DNA of 64,000 bases from Amyelois transitella. Its lineage: Eukaryota > Arthropoda > Insecta > Lepidoptera > Pyralidae. Of the stretch, positions 1 through 19,757 are shown one piece after another. A model generated the notes under the pieces. It was not told the DNA's origin. It did no database searches and worked only from the letters and a program-made list of their open reading frames with translations. Every line of letters starts with the position of its first letter. The first letter of the stretch is position 1. The translations under genes and the position numbers were made by a program. The DNA lies in the NCBI RefSeq assembly GCF_032362555.1, contig NC_083516.1, forward strand, positions 335,001-399,000. The letters are read 5' to 3'.

Positions 1-818
1 ACCCCGCGTTCACGTAACCCATTAAATATCAAGTATTTTAGTGCAGTTTTTTACAATGTTCAATTCAGTTTTTATCAGTTTAGCAATAACTTTCATTTGT
101 CAGAGTTTCTTATGTCTTCTTAAATCTTTAGTTTTTGATGTTATTTTCTATTTTACGTAATATTTATGCCGTATAACGAGAATTTTTGTATAATGGCGAT
201 TAGAATTAAGAAGATTCTAATTTTCATAAGTAAGTAATTTATATACCTCTATACTTATTGAGAACTATGGCACGCCCGCTATTTGAATCAGATTAGACCA
301 CATAATAATAAGGAACTTACATGATAATTTTCAGAGCCAGCGATTCAACTACTACTTTATACATATTTCGATTTAAAGAAAATAATAGTTCAAAACATTA
401 CCCTCCTTATAAACACAATGAGGTGCCATCGCGAACACAGATTATTACCAATGATTCACGTAATTGTATACTGCAAATGACCGTAGTGACCAACTTATTC
501 GGTGTACCATAAACTCAAAACTGTCACAAGGGGGCGCCACTTCCTGCTTCCGTTTCCGGCGGTCATTGTGACCGGGACAATATCCACAATGTCAATAATA
601 CCACACCTATACTTAGCAGTTCAGTAGTTTAGATAGTTTATGGTCATAATAATATAGATATACCTTCATAAATAGTAGTAGGTTTGCTGGAAGAGATAAG
701 AGCTCCCAATAACGGGATAAATCAGACTTTGTACAGTTTTAATGTAGATGATTATCCCTTCAACTGTCCAGGTGAACTATATGTATATAATATTTAATTA
801 TTTTAATCTATATTTCAG
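1..818 (+). other. Upstream flank or intron of the smoothelin-like gene
   Basis: AT-rich, without a recognised exon. The acceptor tatttcag at 811-818 implies that the gene continues to the left of the window. Confidence 0.5.
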
Positions 819-8407
<7,589 letters not shown>

Positions 8408-9385
8408 GCCACCGGGCGCCGAGCTCTGGGGAACCAAGCTCTCGGAGCAAATGTACAGATATTTATATAAATTGGTCAGCGAGACTGGATTCCTCAGAGT
8501 TACAATATGATTCTCTTGTTGACATTAATGTAGAAATCGCCATTTCTGATGATTGAGCTGAAGTGTAAGAAGGCAGAGAATCAGATTGAATCAGCGTACA
8601 CGTCTAGCGTAGAGTAGACAAGTAGTTGAAAGCAAAAGTCACAAATGTTTATCGTGGATAGTCCAAAGAGCGTATGTTATTGTTGATTGTTTGTTTGTTA
8701 GATATTTATGTTTGTCGGTGTCCGCCCACCCGTTGTTTCTCCAAGCGCTGTCTCGACAGTCCTCCTACTTATTGTATAATCTCAAGATGTATGTGATTTT
8801 TTATACTAGTTCATAAGTATACTAACATTATGTTATATAGGTCATAGTCTATATATTATTTCGCACGAATCGTCGCGAGAAGTCCCCGGGGATCGCTTTG
8901 GCTTATAAACATAAGGAAGTGGCATCCCCGCGGCGGCGACTGATGCCGCCACAATTTTAACCTTTTGACTATTCGCTATTGAATTTTAAATTGACATTAA
9001 CAGCTTGAAATAATCGCCTTCTGATTAATAAATATTATTATTATGTTAATATATTAAATAATGAAATGAAATAAATATGATTAACAATGTGTCCGCTTTT
9101 TATTTCAAATCAATTTACATCGGTGTTGCTACCAAAGTCATTAAAACTAGGTACATAAGTATTGTCGATATGGCAAGGTAGATGAATGCCGTTGACATTT
9201 CACTTGCTCAGGAGTTTCTAACAAGAATCTTCGAAAGGATAAGAGAAATGAACAGTATTGGTATGCTATCACCCGTATCAATCAGAACCAGCATTCCTGG
9301 TTGGGTCGCCGTGACCACATGACCGACATCAAAAGAAGGAGGATGGCTATAAAAGAGACGAGTAGGTACACGAAGGCGGCCGACA
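8408..9385 (+). other. 3' UTR of the smoothelin-like gene and convergent spacer
   Basis: The 3' UTR probably runs to just after AATAAA at 9070-9075. The remaining 300 bases lead to the stop codon of the minus-strand RING-CH gene and show nothing further. Confidence 0.55.
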
Positions 9386-11580
9386 TCAGGGCTCGGGGAA
9401 TATGAACGGGAGGGTGACCATGAAGGGGTCCGCTATGTTAGTGCTCCGGTCGGCGGTCGGCGAGGCCGGCGGCTGCGCAGCGGAGGCCGAGGAGGGCACG
9501 ACGGTGTCCTGAAATTTAATGAAACACGATTACATAACTTAGAAATCTGACTTCAAATGTAGAACGGACTTGAAATGTTAAAGGGTCTATTCAGGCACAA
9601 GAATTTGTTGAGATTATTTAGGGATTAGCTTGAAATCTTTTGTTGTGTCACCAATGCAGTAACATGTATATGACTACAAAAAACAATATATGCCAGCTGT
9701 GTCTTTTTCCATTGTACAAGTCAATCAAAGCATATAAAATGAAATTAAATTTTAATTATTTTGTGTAAATGATTCGTTATAGAATAGCAACCTGTCACCA
9801 TCTCTGAATCCCTTTACTTATGCTTTATTTGTGGCCTTCGATTTTGTGAGAGGGCTCTGTTCTGCTCGATTGTAGACGTGACATTAGATTTGTATAGCAA
9901 CCTGTGAGGAGCGCCGCGAGACGAGTTCCTCGTCCGCGAGGCTGACGTGCACGTGCAGCGTGCTGTCGCGCCACGCCTGCCACGACAGCTGGTGCTCCTG
10001 GATCTTCAGCAGCATCCACGTGGTCAGCAGACCGTTCAGAGCACCTGTTGTTATGGGTTGATGATGTATTTTTGTCAGAAGAGTATCAATCATATCTAAA
10101 AAAGCAAATCTTTGGTACATAAAAGAGAACATCTACTAGACATTTCCGTCAAGTGCGGATATGTCACCCCTTAAGCTTTTCTAATTTTCAGGAGATAGAT
10201 AATAACCTGATTTTTATAATTGAATTAACATTAACATTGCTTTTTTACATAATTGATTGATAAATAAAAGTATTCAGTAAAAGCTAGACCTATTTCTTAA
10301 TATTTCAAACATCAAAACGCACCTATAATCCCAATAAGCAGCGACGAGAAGAGATTGGCGGCGAGCACCGCAGCGCCGCCCCGCTGCGCGGCCAGCTGCA
10401 GCGCGCGGTCGCAGGCGTGCAGCGCGCGCGCCGTGCCCAGCACCGACGCGGCCCCCAGCGCCGCGCCGCGCCACGCGTCCGCCGCCAGCGCGCGCCCGCG
10501 CCCCGAGCGCGCCCACTCCGCCAGCGAGCGGAGCCAGGACCATCTGGATTTGTAAACAAATGTTTATTGCACTGCTGAAATACGGGATACTTTTTGTGTG
10601 AAACAAATAACAAACAGACTTTACATTCTTAACTTTCACTGTAATTTGAACTAAATGCAATACATTTCATTTATTACATTGAATTATAAACTATGATCTA
10701 AAATGAGTGAACTCGATTACTCATCATAATAATTATGCAATCAAAAAACAATTCTAATTTTTCTTTTCTTTTTTTTTACATCTTTTTAGCGTCTATTACC
10801 AGCCATTAGGTACTCTTATTAAACCAATGAGGTTGCATTACTCTTTTCAAATTGTGATCCCTGAATTGAACAACAAACAAGAGTCAAATTGTGGGACTCA
10901 CACCCATTTCCCTGAACCTGTTCTTCGAAACTTCTTCACATAAGTCAGAGTTACAAAACTCATTTAATTTTTTGAAAGTCTTAGGTTTTTTGAAAGCATG
11001 CGTGCCCGTGCCCTGAGCGCGCCGTCTATGCTAGCCAATGCAGCCATGACTATACTGTATAGTATGTATATAATAGAAACATACGTCATTCGAACTTAGA
11101 ATATCCATTTTGTACACAAACTGTCATCAACTGAAAGTTATTTTTTATGGGATGGAAAAACATATTTTCCTTTATTCCGTTTCACATTTTATGGTGACGT
11201 AGTGATGCCGGCAGAGCTCGAAGTAACAGGTAGCAGTCTACAGCAGGGTAACGAACACCAGTGCCAGCTCCTCCTTCTCCTCTTGAGGATGAGATACTCA
11301 CTCTTACTTGAGGCGTCTAGTGACCATCTCTGAAGATGAAGTGCTCTTACTTGTGGCTTCTCGTGACGATATAATGATGCCTGCAGAGCTCGCAGTAAGA
11401 CGTGGCAGCCTGCAGCAGCCACCTCTCCAAGCAGGTCCTGTGGACAGCTGCAATGGTCCCCCTGCAGGAGCAAGGCCGGACCAGCCGCTCAGCAGACTCG
11501 CCTCCGAAACATATGCGGCAGATGTTGTCAGAGTGACGGCTCCCTGTGAAGCTGGATACTTGCTTTATACCTGATGTGCC
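9386..11580 (-). CDS. MARCH-type membrane RING-CH E3 ubiquitin ligase (C-terminal four exons)
   Basis: Exons on the minus strand are 11580-11351, 10543-10323, 10044-9902 and 9508-9386, all phase-compatible (238 codons plus stop). The first carries a RING-CH (C4HC3) finger: NICRICFGG, a CSCRGT turn, AAVHRTCLERWL and SYCELCRHHY. It is followed by a WLRSLAEW motif comparable to the post-RING region of MARCH2/3. Two hydrophobic stretches come next (around AWRGAALGAASVLGTA and AANLFSSLLIGIIGALNGLL), then a basic WQAWRDST segment. Two membrane passes after a RING-CH is the MARCH2/3 layout. Such ligases ubiquitinate membrane cargo in endosomes and the ER. The frame is open at the 5' end without an ATG, so upstream exons must exist. 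The C-terminal tail is unrecognised. The match to MARCH2/3 is from memory of the family. Confidence 0.75.
11170..11345 (-). pseudogene. Decayed duplication of the RING-CH exon 3' end
   Basis: Directly downstream of the RING-CH exon (ends 11351), a diverged copy repeats its last part. Plus-strand tgatgccggcagagctcga (11201) mirrors native tgatgcctgcagagctcgc (11374), and cttacttgaggcgtctagtg (11304) mirrors cttacttgtggcttctcgtg (11346). In the minus direction it still reads ELCRHHYV but is interrupted. Confidence 0.7.
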
Positions 11581-12016
11581 CTGAAAGAAAGAATAAGATG
11601 GTTAAAACCTAGAAAAGAAGGCTAGAGCTATTCAACTTTTAAATTAGCAAATTTAGAAACCGAAACCGCCGAGCTTGCATGAAGAGAATTATGAATGTGG
11701 ATGAAGTGAAGGAATTATGCAGAGATCGTGGCAAGTGGAAAGATGTAATCTCTGCCTACCCCTCCGGGAAAGAGGCGTGTTTTTATGTATGTATGTATTA
11801 GCAAATTAATCACTTAAGCTGGCACTTCTGTTGCGTAATAACTAAACACCTACTAGTTTAAAATCTAACTAGTTACAAGATGGCTAAGTCAGGATAACAA
11901 GATCAAAAACTAGTTTCTCATCTTGCTATTTTAACTTAGCCATCTTAAGAACTAGATGGAAAAAAAATTGTTGAAAGTATTAACATTTCTACATAAACTG
12001 ATGCTAGTAAAGAAAC

Positions 12017-13836
12017 CTGTTTGTTGAGCAGTAGCGCGCAGACCGATCCGAGGATGGACATGGAGCGACCAGCCGGCTGCAGCAGGGACGAGGCTGGCGA
12101 CGAGAACGCCAGGGAGTCCGCAAACTGCGCGCATAGCATCGAGTCCGCTTCTGGCACTAAATCTGCGAGACAGTATTTGATAAGAAAGTTAATATTGGAG
12201 TCCCACAGGGTAGTGTTTTTGGTCCAATTAGCAGAAACAAATTGAGTAGGGAGTATGCCTACGCAAAAGTGACAATGGATAACAAAAATAGATACATGGA
12301 AATGAGTCACACTTACACCTCCAGAAAAACTACGCTGCGTTTCTCAGATTCTGCTATTTGTTTAATCGTAATGAAATGGTGATAATGATTTTTTTTCATA
12401 CATATTCAAATGTTAGCTAAGGAATAATGTAGTGGTAAATAACGTTGATACTTGGTGAGGCGATTCCAGGTGTTCGACAGCTGATTTCGGTCTGCTGCGC
12501 CACAGTTCGCATTTCCTTTTCGCGTTGGCCACTCTAATAACATTATATCGGTGTTAATAATTATGTTAAGAATGCTTCAATAAATGAGAGGTAGATTGAG
12601 GCGATGTAGCAAGAAACTTTGTTTTATGGCGTAAGTACTTGAAGCATATTTCTTCTTCCAGTTAAATAATGACTGTCAGGGGAGGTACAAAAGGTAAAGG
12701 TGAAAAATTATGACAAACAATGAGGTTTTTCTAATACCACAAAAAGACTACAGTCTTTCTAACAGATAAAAACAAAAGGGAGGTAGTTATTTTCTTTCAT
12801 TCACCGCCCCCTTAAAACAACAAGAGTTAAAGATGGATAAATTCTTACTGTCTGACTGGTGGGTGAGGTAGGCATGTGAATTGAGGAGCAGCTAGACGCG
12901 CTCATGGTGAACCGGCTGTCGGAACGCCCGCCGCCCCAGAACATTAGCAGAGTTTCGCACTCCGCCCCACGGTCCTGCAACAGAATACAAAACTAGTCAT
13001 CACTATCCTGGCATTTTCCCGAATGCATTATCTGGTAAAGAATTGGTAAGAAATGTAAATTTATTATTGTGTAGTGTAGTAGTGCTTGGCTACCTCAATA
13101 GAGGCTAGCCTAGTGAGGAAACCATAGATTAAGGGTTAGATTGAAAAATATAATTTGCAATATACGTAGACAAGATGTCCCAAAGACCATTTATGTAGGT
13201 ATTAGCTGCTATGCTGCGCTGTGTTTTGTGTGTTGCTTCATTTTCATTCCCAGCCCTGGTTCCCTCTATGACCATAAAACGGGAATCGACAAATTAATCC
13301 AGAACAGACACTTTCGAAGCAGATCACAAATTCTTTCATCCTTCAGGCGTTTGCCTTGGAGGTACCGTCTGAAAATTATCGCTAGGTCCGTCTATAAGCA
13401 CTGAACAGGAGTGGACAATGTGGACATTTGTAATCGGCAACGAAGCGACTCTTATCTGACCTTTTCGACCATTTTCATTGCAGAACTTAACCCAGCTTAG
13501 AACTTGGTTGTTGGAAAAACTGGAAGTGCTTTTTTTCTTTAATCGCTTTTAATATAATCAACGAGAATAAACTGAAGTGGTCTATTTTCTAACGAAATGT
13601 GCTTCAACTAAACATGCCATAGAAGTACTGGGCCGTTTTGTACTTACGTGCAGTAGGATATCTTGATAACTACAAGACCTATGAAACTTGAAGTCGATGT
13701 TTCTCAGCGCTTGCTGTATCCGCGGCGCGTACACGGCCGGGGCCAACACGGCGTGTCTCAAGTTCTGGATGGCATCCCGCGGGAACTGCTGGTCGGTGCA
13801 GTCCACCAAACAGCTAAGTGTCACGAACCTTCGCAT
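12017..13836 (-). CDS. Three unrecognised coding exons upstream of the RING-CH exons
   Basis: Minus-strand exons are 13836-13648 (starting ATG, 63 codons), 12974-12849 (42 codons) and 12162-12017. Each has a good acceptor, donor or start, and codon-like composition. They begin MRRFVTLSCLVDCTDQQ, continue with LLMFWGGGRSDSRFTMSASS, and end SILGSVCALLLNKQ. I do not recognise the protein. The 13836 exon joins 12974 in phase. The 12974 exon ends in phase 0 at its strong donor while 12162 starts in phase 1, so either a small exon is missing or the weaker donor 11 bases upstream is used. Exon 12162-12017 ends in phase 0 and would join the RING-CH exon at 11580 in frame. They may therefore be the N-terminus of the MARCH gene or a separate gene. 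Confidence 0.45.
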
Positions 13837-14619
13837 TTTTCATTGTGTTTTTTTGATATCTTCATATTTATTTACAAAAATTTGATTGGAAAAGTAGTTT
13901 GCCATGAATGTGTGTGTCATAATGATGGTTTGGGATTTTGATTAAATTGTGAAATAAGGTCTGACTTAAATTAATTGTGTTTCACTTTTTCTTCTATATT
14001 TGGAAGGCCAAAACTTTCAAAAATAAGCTTTCGAAAATAAGCTAGCCTATAAAAGTGCCCGAAAGCAGTTCAAGAATATAAAATTTGAACTGAAATAAAG
14101 GTGCCGTGTGGTTCTCGGGACTTTAGAATAGAACCACAGATATCTGTCCCAAAAGCCATTAATTTGGGGTTCCTTTTGTAGACGATGGGCTAGCAATCTG
14201 ACACTTTTTGAATCTCAATTCCACTATGAAACCATATATGGCCTTTCACTTTCAATCATGTTGAGACTGTTGACTGTGTCTACCCCGCAAGGGATATAGA
14301 CGGGTCTATGTGTATGTATTTTAAGTAACCACTACCTAATAACGTCGTATTTTGAATCGATTATAAATCGATAAGCAATAATTCAATTTGTTAGTTGCCA
14401 AATGCCTCTTAGGCACAGGACCAGCCGTAAGCTGGTGTCAGTTTGACAAAAATGTGTCAGTGTCAAACTAACGTAAAGTTAGCTGTCAAACCATAGGTAA
14501 AAAAGCGAGGTCAAGCTTTCGGCCGCACGAGTTGTGTTTTTTCTCCCACACGTGAAAAAGTATTGGTTATTCTTGTGAAATACTTTAAATACAAATCAAG
14601 TAAGAAACCTAAACAAATC
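13837..14619. other. Spacer between a minus-strand ATG and eIF6
   Basis: About 780 bases separate two opposed start codons and could act as a divergent promoter region. A decayed copy of the abundant 250-base repeat lies at about 14100-14315. No other gene is seen. Confidence 0.4.
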
Positions 14620-15357
14620 ATGGCGGTCCGTGTACAATTCGAAAATAATAATGAAGTGGGAGTGTTCAGTAAACTAACAAATGCATATTGCCTCGTCGCA
14701 ATAGGTGGGTCGGAGAATTTCTACAGCGTGTTCGAAGCTGAACTGGCTGAAACGGTGCCAGTTGTTCATGTCAGCATCGCCGGATGCCGTATCATCGGCC
14801 GCATGACCGTCGCCAACCGCCACGGCCTGCTCGTACCCTCATCAACGACTGACACGGAATTGCAACACATTAGAAACAGTTTACCCGACAACGTCAAAGT
14901 GCAACGCGTAGAGGAACGCCTCAGTGCACTCGGAAATGTCATCACTTGCAACGATTACATAGCGCTCGTGCACCCAGATTTGGACCGCGACACAGAAGAA
15001 ATATTAGCAGACACATTGAATGTTGAAGTGTTCAGGCAAACGGTTGCAGGGAACGTGTTAGTGGGTACTTATGCCGCGTTGAGCAACCGAGGCGGTCTGG
15101 TGCATCCTAAAACCAGTATACAGGATCAAGATGAGCTCTCTTCACTGTTGCAAGTACCACTGGTTGCAGGAACGGTGAACAGAGGCAGTGACGTCATTGG
15201 TGCAGGTCTAGTAGTCAATGATTGGTGCGCATTTTGTGGCATGGACACTACATCAACTGAAATCTCTGTGATTGAAAGCGTTTTCAAACTCAATGATGCT
15301 AAGCCCACAGCGATCACATCAACAATGCGGGCGTCTCTCATTGACAGTATGTCATAA
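14620..15357 (+). CDS. eIF6: Eukaryotic translation initiation factor 6 (intronless)
   Basis: Single open frame of 245 codons plus stop, exactly the length usual for eIF6. It begins [20 protein letters not shown] and contains the conserved blocks [54 protein letters not shown] and ending [13 protein letters not shown]. eIF6 binds the 60S subunit at the uL14 face, blocks premature joining to 40S, and takes part in nucleolar 60S maturation. The frame is open 19 codons upstream of this ATG, but the start at 14620 matches the conserved N-terminus. The lack of introns contrasts with the exon-rich neighbours. Candidate poly(A) signals are ATTAAA at 15504 and AATAAA at 15926. Confidence 0.96.
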   Translation: MAVRVQFENNNEVGVFSKLTNAYCLVAIGGSENFYSVFEAELAETVPVVHVSIAGCRIIGRMTVANRHGLLVPSSTTDTELQHIRNSLPDNVKVQRVEERLSALGNVITCNDYIALVHPDLDRDTEEILADTLNVEVFRQTVAGNVLVGTYAALSNRGGLVHPKTSIQDQDELSSLLQVPLVAGTVNRGSDVIGAGLVVNDWCAFCGMDTTSTEISVIESVFKLNDAKPTAITSTMRASLIDSMS

Positions 15358-18300
15358 TGTTAAACAATGCGTTTCGGAAGTCGCAGTGGCCTGATGTTCA
15401 TGTTGTGGTCTACACCCCAAATTGTCAAGTTTGCACTGTTAAACAGATTGCATAAACGCAACCAATGATCCTTGACCTGTGTTATTCATAAGTAATTATA
15501 ATTATTAAATTCATAAGATATCTTTCATTATTTTACAACCAAGCTTACTAAAGCTCTCCACAGAAATCAGAATATAGGACAATAGGAATACCATAGTTAT
15601 TGTCTTGCAATTGCAATTTTCGGCACAGTCAAAAATCTCAGAACAAATTACATATCTTAGAAGTAAATCATCTCTTCTCTCCCTAAATATCAGACCTGAC
15701 TCCAGAAAATGTGCATTAAAGACTAATTTATTTGGCTTGAACTGTAAATTATATTGATAGTTTATATCAAAGATAACTCAATAATATTAATGTGGTACAT
15801 AACCATAGTGGTTATACACCAATAGACTGGTACATATTCTGATTAAAAGTTTAGTGGAGCCACTAATCTCTTACATTCTCGCCTAGGTAATTATAACATC
15901 TGTGAGTGAAAAAAAAATTGCAAAAAATAAAACAAATTAAGAGTTTAATAATAGTTTATAAACATTTTTTACAACACAAACAGTACCTATCTACAATAAT
16001 TGCCACTGCTTTTCTCTGGAAGTCCTATGCCACCTGGAACCGACACCTTCCACCCTCATCAGACTGAATTGTTTTACATCTGGGTACATTGGTTTTATTT
16101 CAACAAGCAGAATAACCTTAAAAAACGTAAGCACTACTTTTCCAACCCCCCCTTTCTACAAGAGGGAAGTGCATTAATGTGTATGATAAAAAACAGTATA
16201 TAATGAGTACACAGAAAGATTCAATACAGAAGAATACTTGTTGCATATTGCATTCTCAGCTGTAAGGTTCAAAGCACTAAACTGCAAAATTTCATAACAA
16301 GTATCATGAATCACTCTACCACAGAATTCTGTTCTAAGACCATAAATAAACAGAAATTTAATCTTGGAAAAGATGCTATTCACTATTGTATTTTTCATGT
16401 AAATTAATATAGTCCCACTAGACAATACATTTCTCTATCACTAGATAGTTTCGTGACGTGAGGGCGGGGGCGCGGGGGGCGGCGTCTCAACACAAATATT
16501 GCGCAACCAATACGATAACAATACACAACTTTACGCACTAAGCCGGTGCTGATTGAGCGATGCATGGAACATTGCGATTTATTTTAATGGTGAAATTAAC
16601 AATTTTGGTATGGTCGACATCAAAAGTAAAATTTGGTACATGTACCAAATTTCTTTTTCATTAAAATTATATACACAACTTTTTTGCTCTATAAATAAAA
16701 TTAATCTAACCGATTTATAACACATCGCACTGCGATCGATAATACATACAGTCAATCTTTAACATAATGAACTTTATCAAAAAGTAACTTTTCAATATAC
16801 AATTATAACTTTATAATGTGAAATTCAACATATATTTTCAAAATTATTCCTGCCTGAATGATGATTCATCAAGAACAACGAACCATAGGTATCTATTTAA
16901 CTGATAATATTAAATCAGTTTTGTTCCATGTTTCACTCGACCACTACTCTAATAAGTAACAATTTAGTGTCCATAAAACTTATATCTTTTTCAAATTTAA
17001 CAACATCTCGAATAAATCTAAAATTAGGCACACAAATAGCTGCAAATATAATATTTTGCTAGGGTTAAAAGCCGGGTTTATACCAAAATAGAGAGATGGA
17101 ACACTTTTACTATCCCTTTGATGAAGTAATTTATATTAATCTATCATATAATACAACTGCAAAAGAGTTAACTTCTGTGACTACGATTGAAATTAAAAAA
17201 AAAATGCAAATAAGTGTGAGTTTAAAAAGTAAATGGAATTCAATGGTACAGTGAGCCACATAAAAATTTGTTGGTAGATATTTGGTAAGTGACGCTTTCT
17301 ATGACACAAACTGTACTTAACTAAGAGGATACTAAGGAATAAAATAATAAAGCATAACATCTTTATCCACTTTGGTGAAAACGAGGCCTTATTAATTTTG
17401 CTATTTAACAAAAATAAAATATAAATCGATTTTTTAAAAAGCTGCGTGACGCTTAATAACAGTAATGCTAAAATTTTAATAATTACAGTCCTACCAGACA
17501 TCTTTTATAAGAGAATCTACAATACATTATTTAATATTTACACAGTCATAATTTGATTGAAAAAATTTAATTTTCATTAGTTGCCAAGTGCAAAAATCGA
17601 TAACATAATTTTTATAAGTAAAAATCCATTCACAAAAATACATTTATTTCAATATGTACTTATTCAGAAATGTAGACAAGTTCATTAAGTTTATTAATAA
17701 AAAAAAATAATAATAAAAATCTTATTATACTAGTGAGTCATCAATCAATATAAATATCATTTTTATAGCATTTTTCACGGTAAGTGCCTAAATGTACATA
17801 AAATATTCTGAAATATATAAATAAAAAAGACTTGAAACGGACACACACTTTTCTCCCGATGGAATAATAAATTATTTATTACGCATGATTAAATTGATCG
17901 ATGTTAAGCAATTCATTCACAAAATGATTCCACAAAAAGTATTACATACATATGTAACGACTAAATGTAAAACAAAAAATCTTCTAATCAACAAACGAAT
18001 TGAAAAACTACTAAAAGTTTTGATTGTTTTCCGTACCAAAAACATTATACTAGATAACTTTTTATACATTGCACAACACTCACTATCAAAGTCTTTGACA
18101 CATACACTATTATGGCACAAAAATTGGTGAGAAAACATATATATCGGTTCACAATCAGAAACCCTGACACTAGGAGGTAACTTGTAACTATATAATACAT
18201 ATACTGGGGCTTCGCTGATTTATTTATTTATATTACACATAATTTTTTTTTGTGATAAGGACGCCTTTAGCTGCTATGTTTTACTTACATGTGAATTTCC

Positions 18301-19757
18301 TATAATTTACTGTGGTGCAATAGAGAGTTGTATAAATTTACAGATGAACGTTATAAAAGCTAGAATACTATTATCATTAGACTGGGAATAATTATATCAT
18401 AATGACAAAATTAAACAGATAAGAGCCTTAAATAAGGTGCATATGATGACAAAAACATTGTTGTTCAAAATAATTAGATTTAAAAAAATGTAATATAATT
18501 TTCAAAGACTTTCTTTTTCACGAAATCACTTCCAAATTACAGAACAAATGTCAAGTACAAAAAAAAAATAAAGAGGCAAAAATGGTACATTGATAACTAT
18601 TGGTAATACTAGGTAAATATCTATACAAATTGTGTTACTATGTACATTCAAAAATTTATTTCCATTTGCGCGTCGCAGTATCTGAAAATTTTCGCCCCTT
18701 TTGTACTAAAATGTGGTGTATTATATAAACAGTAAGTGCATAAGATATGTGAAGTTTACATAAATGCAGTAGAAGATATAGGATAGAAAAAATATGAGGT
18801 ATTTTTATTGGAAATATTCAATGAAAAACAAATGCTTTTAAATTCGTAAATGTGGACATTGTGCTTAATCTTCCCACGATACAAAGCTAAGTTCACAGTG
18901 CTACTTTGTGCGGTTTTTACATAGACAATAGTACAACTTTATTTGCTCCTGACTGTACATTTCTAATTCACGTCAACATCTACACATCACGCACACTCTC
19001 AGACTTTGATAATACTGCATAAGTTATTATGAGCATTATTTGGACGAAATATGAAAGGTTTGAGAGTTAAGCAATAAGACCATGTCATATTTTACCTTTC
19101 ATAAAGCACATGCTTTTAAATTGAGTAAGTATACATTATTTATAGATTAAATAATGCGATAAATTTTAATAATAAGGCCGCCTTTTGCGTTTCACCTAAT
19201 AAGATACAAATTTAATTTGGAAAATAGTCTTCATCAATAAAGAGAATTTCGTTCATTTTAGACACAAGCATTGAATTACCTACACAGAGAATATAAACAG
19301 TAAAATAGTCTGAAATTAGCCGCGAGCGATTGTTCATTTCATTCGAGTTAAGTTAGGGATTGGCTTACTTCAGACTGGTTAAGACGAAACGAAATGCAAT
19401 TTCAGCTAGATTATAGTTAAATGCACAAGAAAAATATACATAAATGAGAAAAAATATTCAACAATATAAGAAACATTAACTTTTATAATTCGTTCAGTCA
19501 TTTAATTTTCAACTATAACATGATCACTCTCCATCGCTTCTCTTGAGACGGGTCATTTTACAAATATACGTCGATCTTAATTATCAAAATCGGTATAGTC
19601 TTCTATCACGTGGCTCCTTTCCAGGGTGGACGCAACCTGACTGAAATACTAGAAGGATGATGTTTAAAATCGGCCTCTTCAGCATACCATTTCACTTTGC
19701 CGTAATTTCTCCAACAAGCATCCCAGTATGATTTCCTTCCGAAACATCTAGAACCTT
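15358..19757. other. Repeat-poor AT-rich interval, probably eIF6 and Usp30 3' UTRs
   Basis: 4.4 kb between the convergent stop codons of eIF6 (plus) and Usp30 (minus). It is strongly AT-rich, has no ORF with coding character, and lacks the interspersed elements that crowd the rest of the window. Several TTTATT motifs (AATAAA on the minus strand), for example near 17643, 17873 and 18222, could end a long Usp30 3' UTR. A brief GC spike sits at about 16455-16485. Confidence 0.4.

Noticed and set aside
13141-13404. 87-codon plus ORF
   Set aside because: No homology recognised, lies between minus-strand exons, and has no supporting splice or codon signal.
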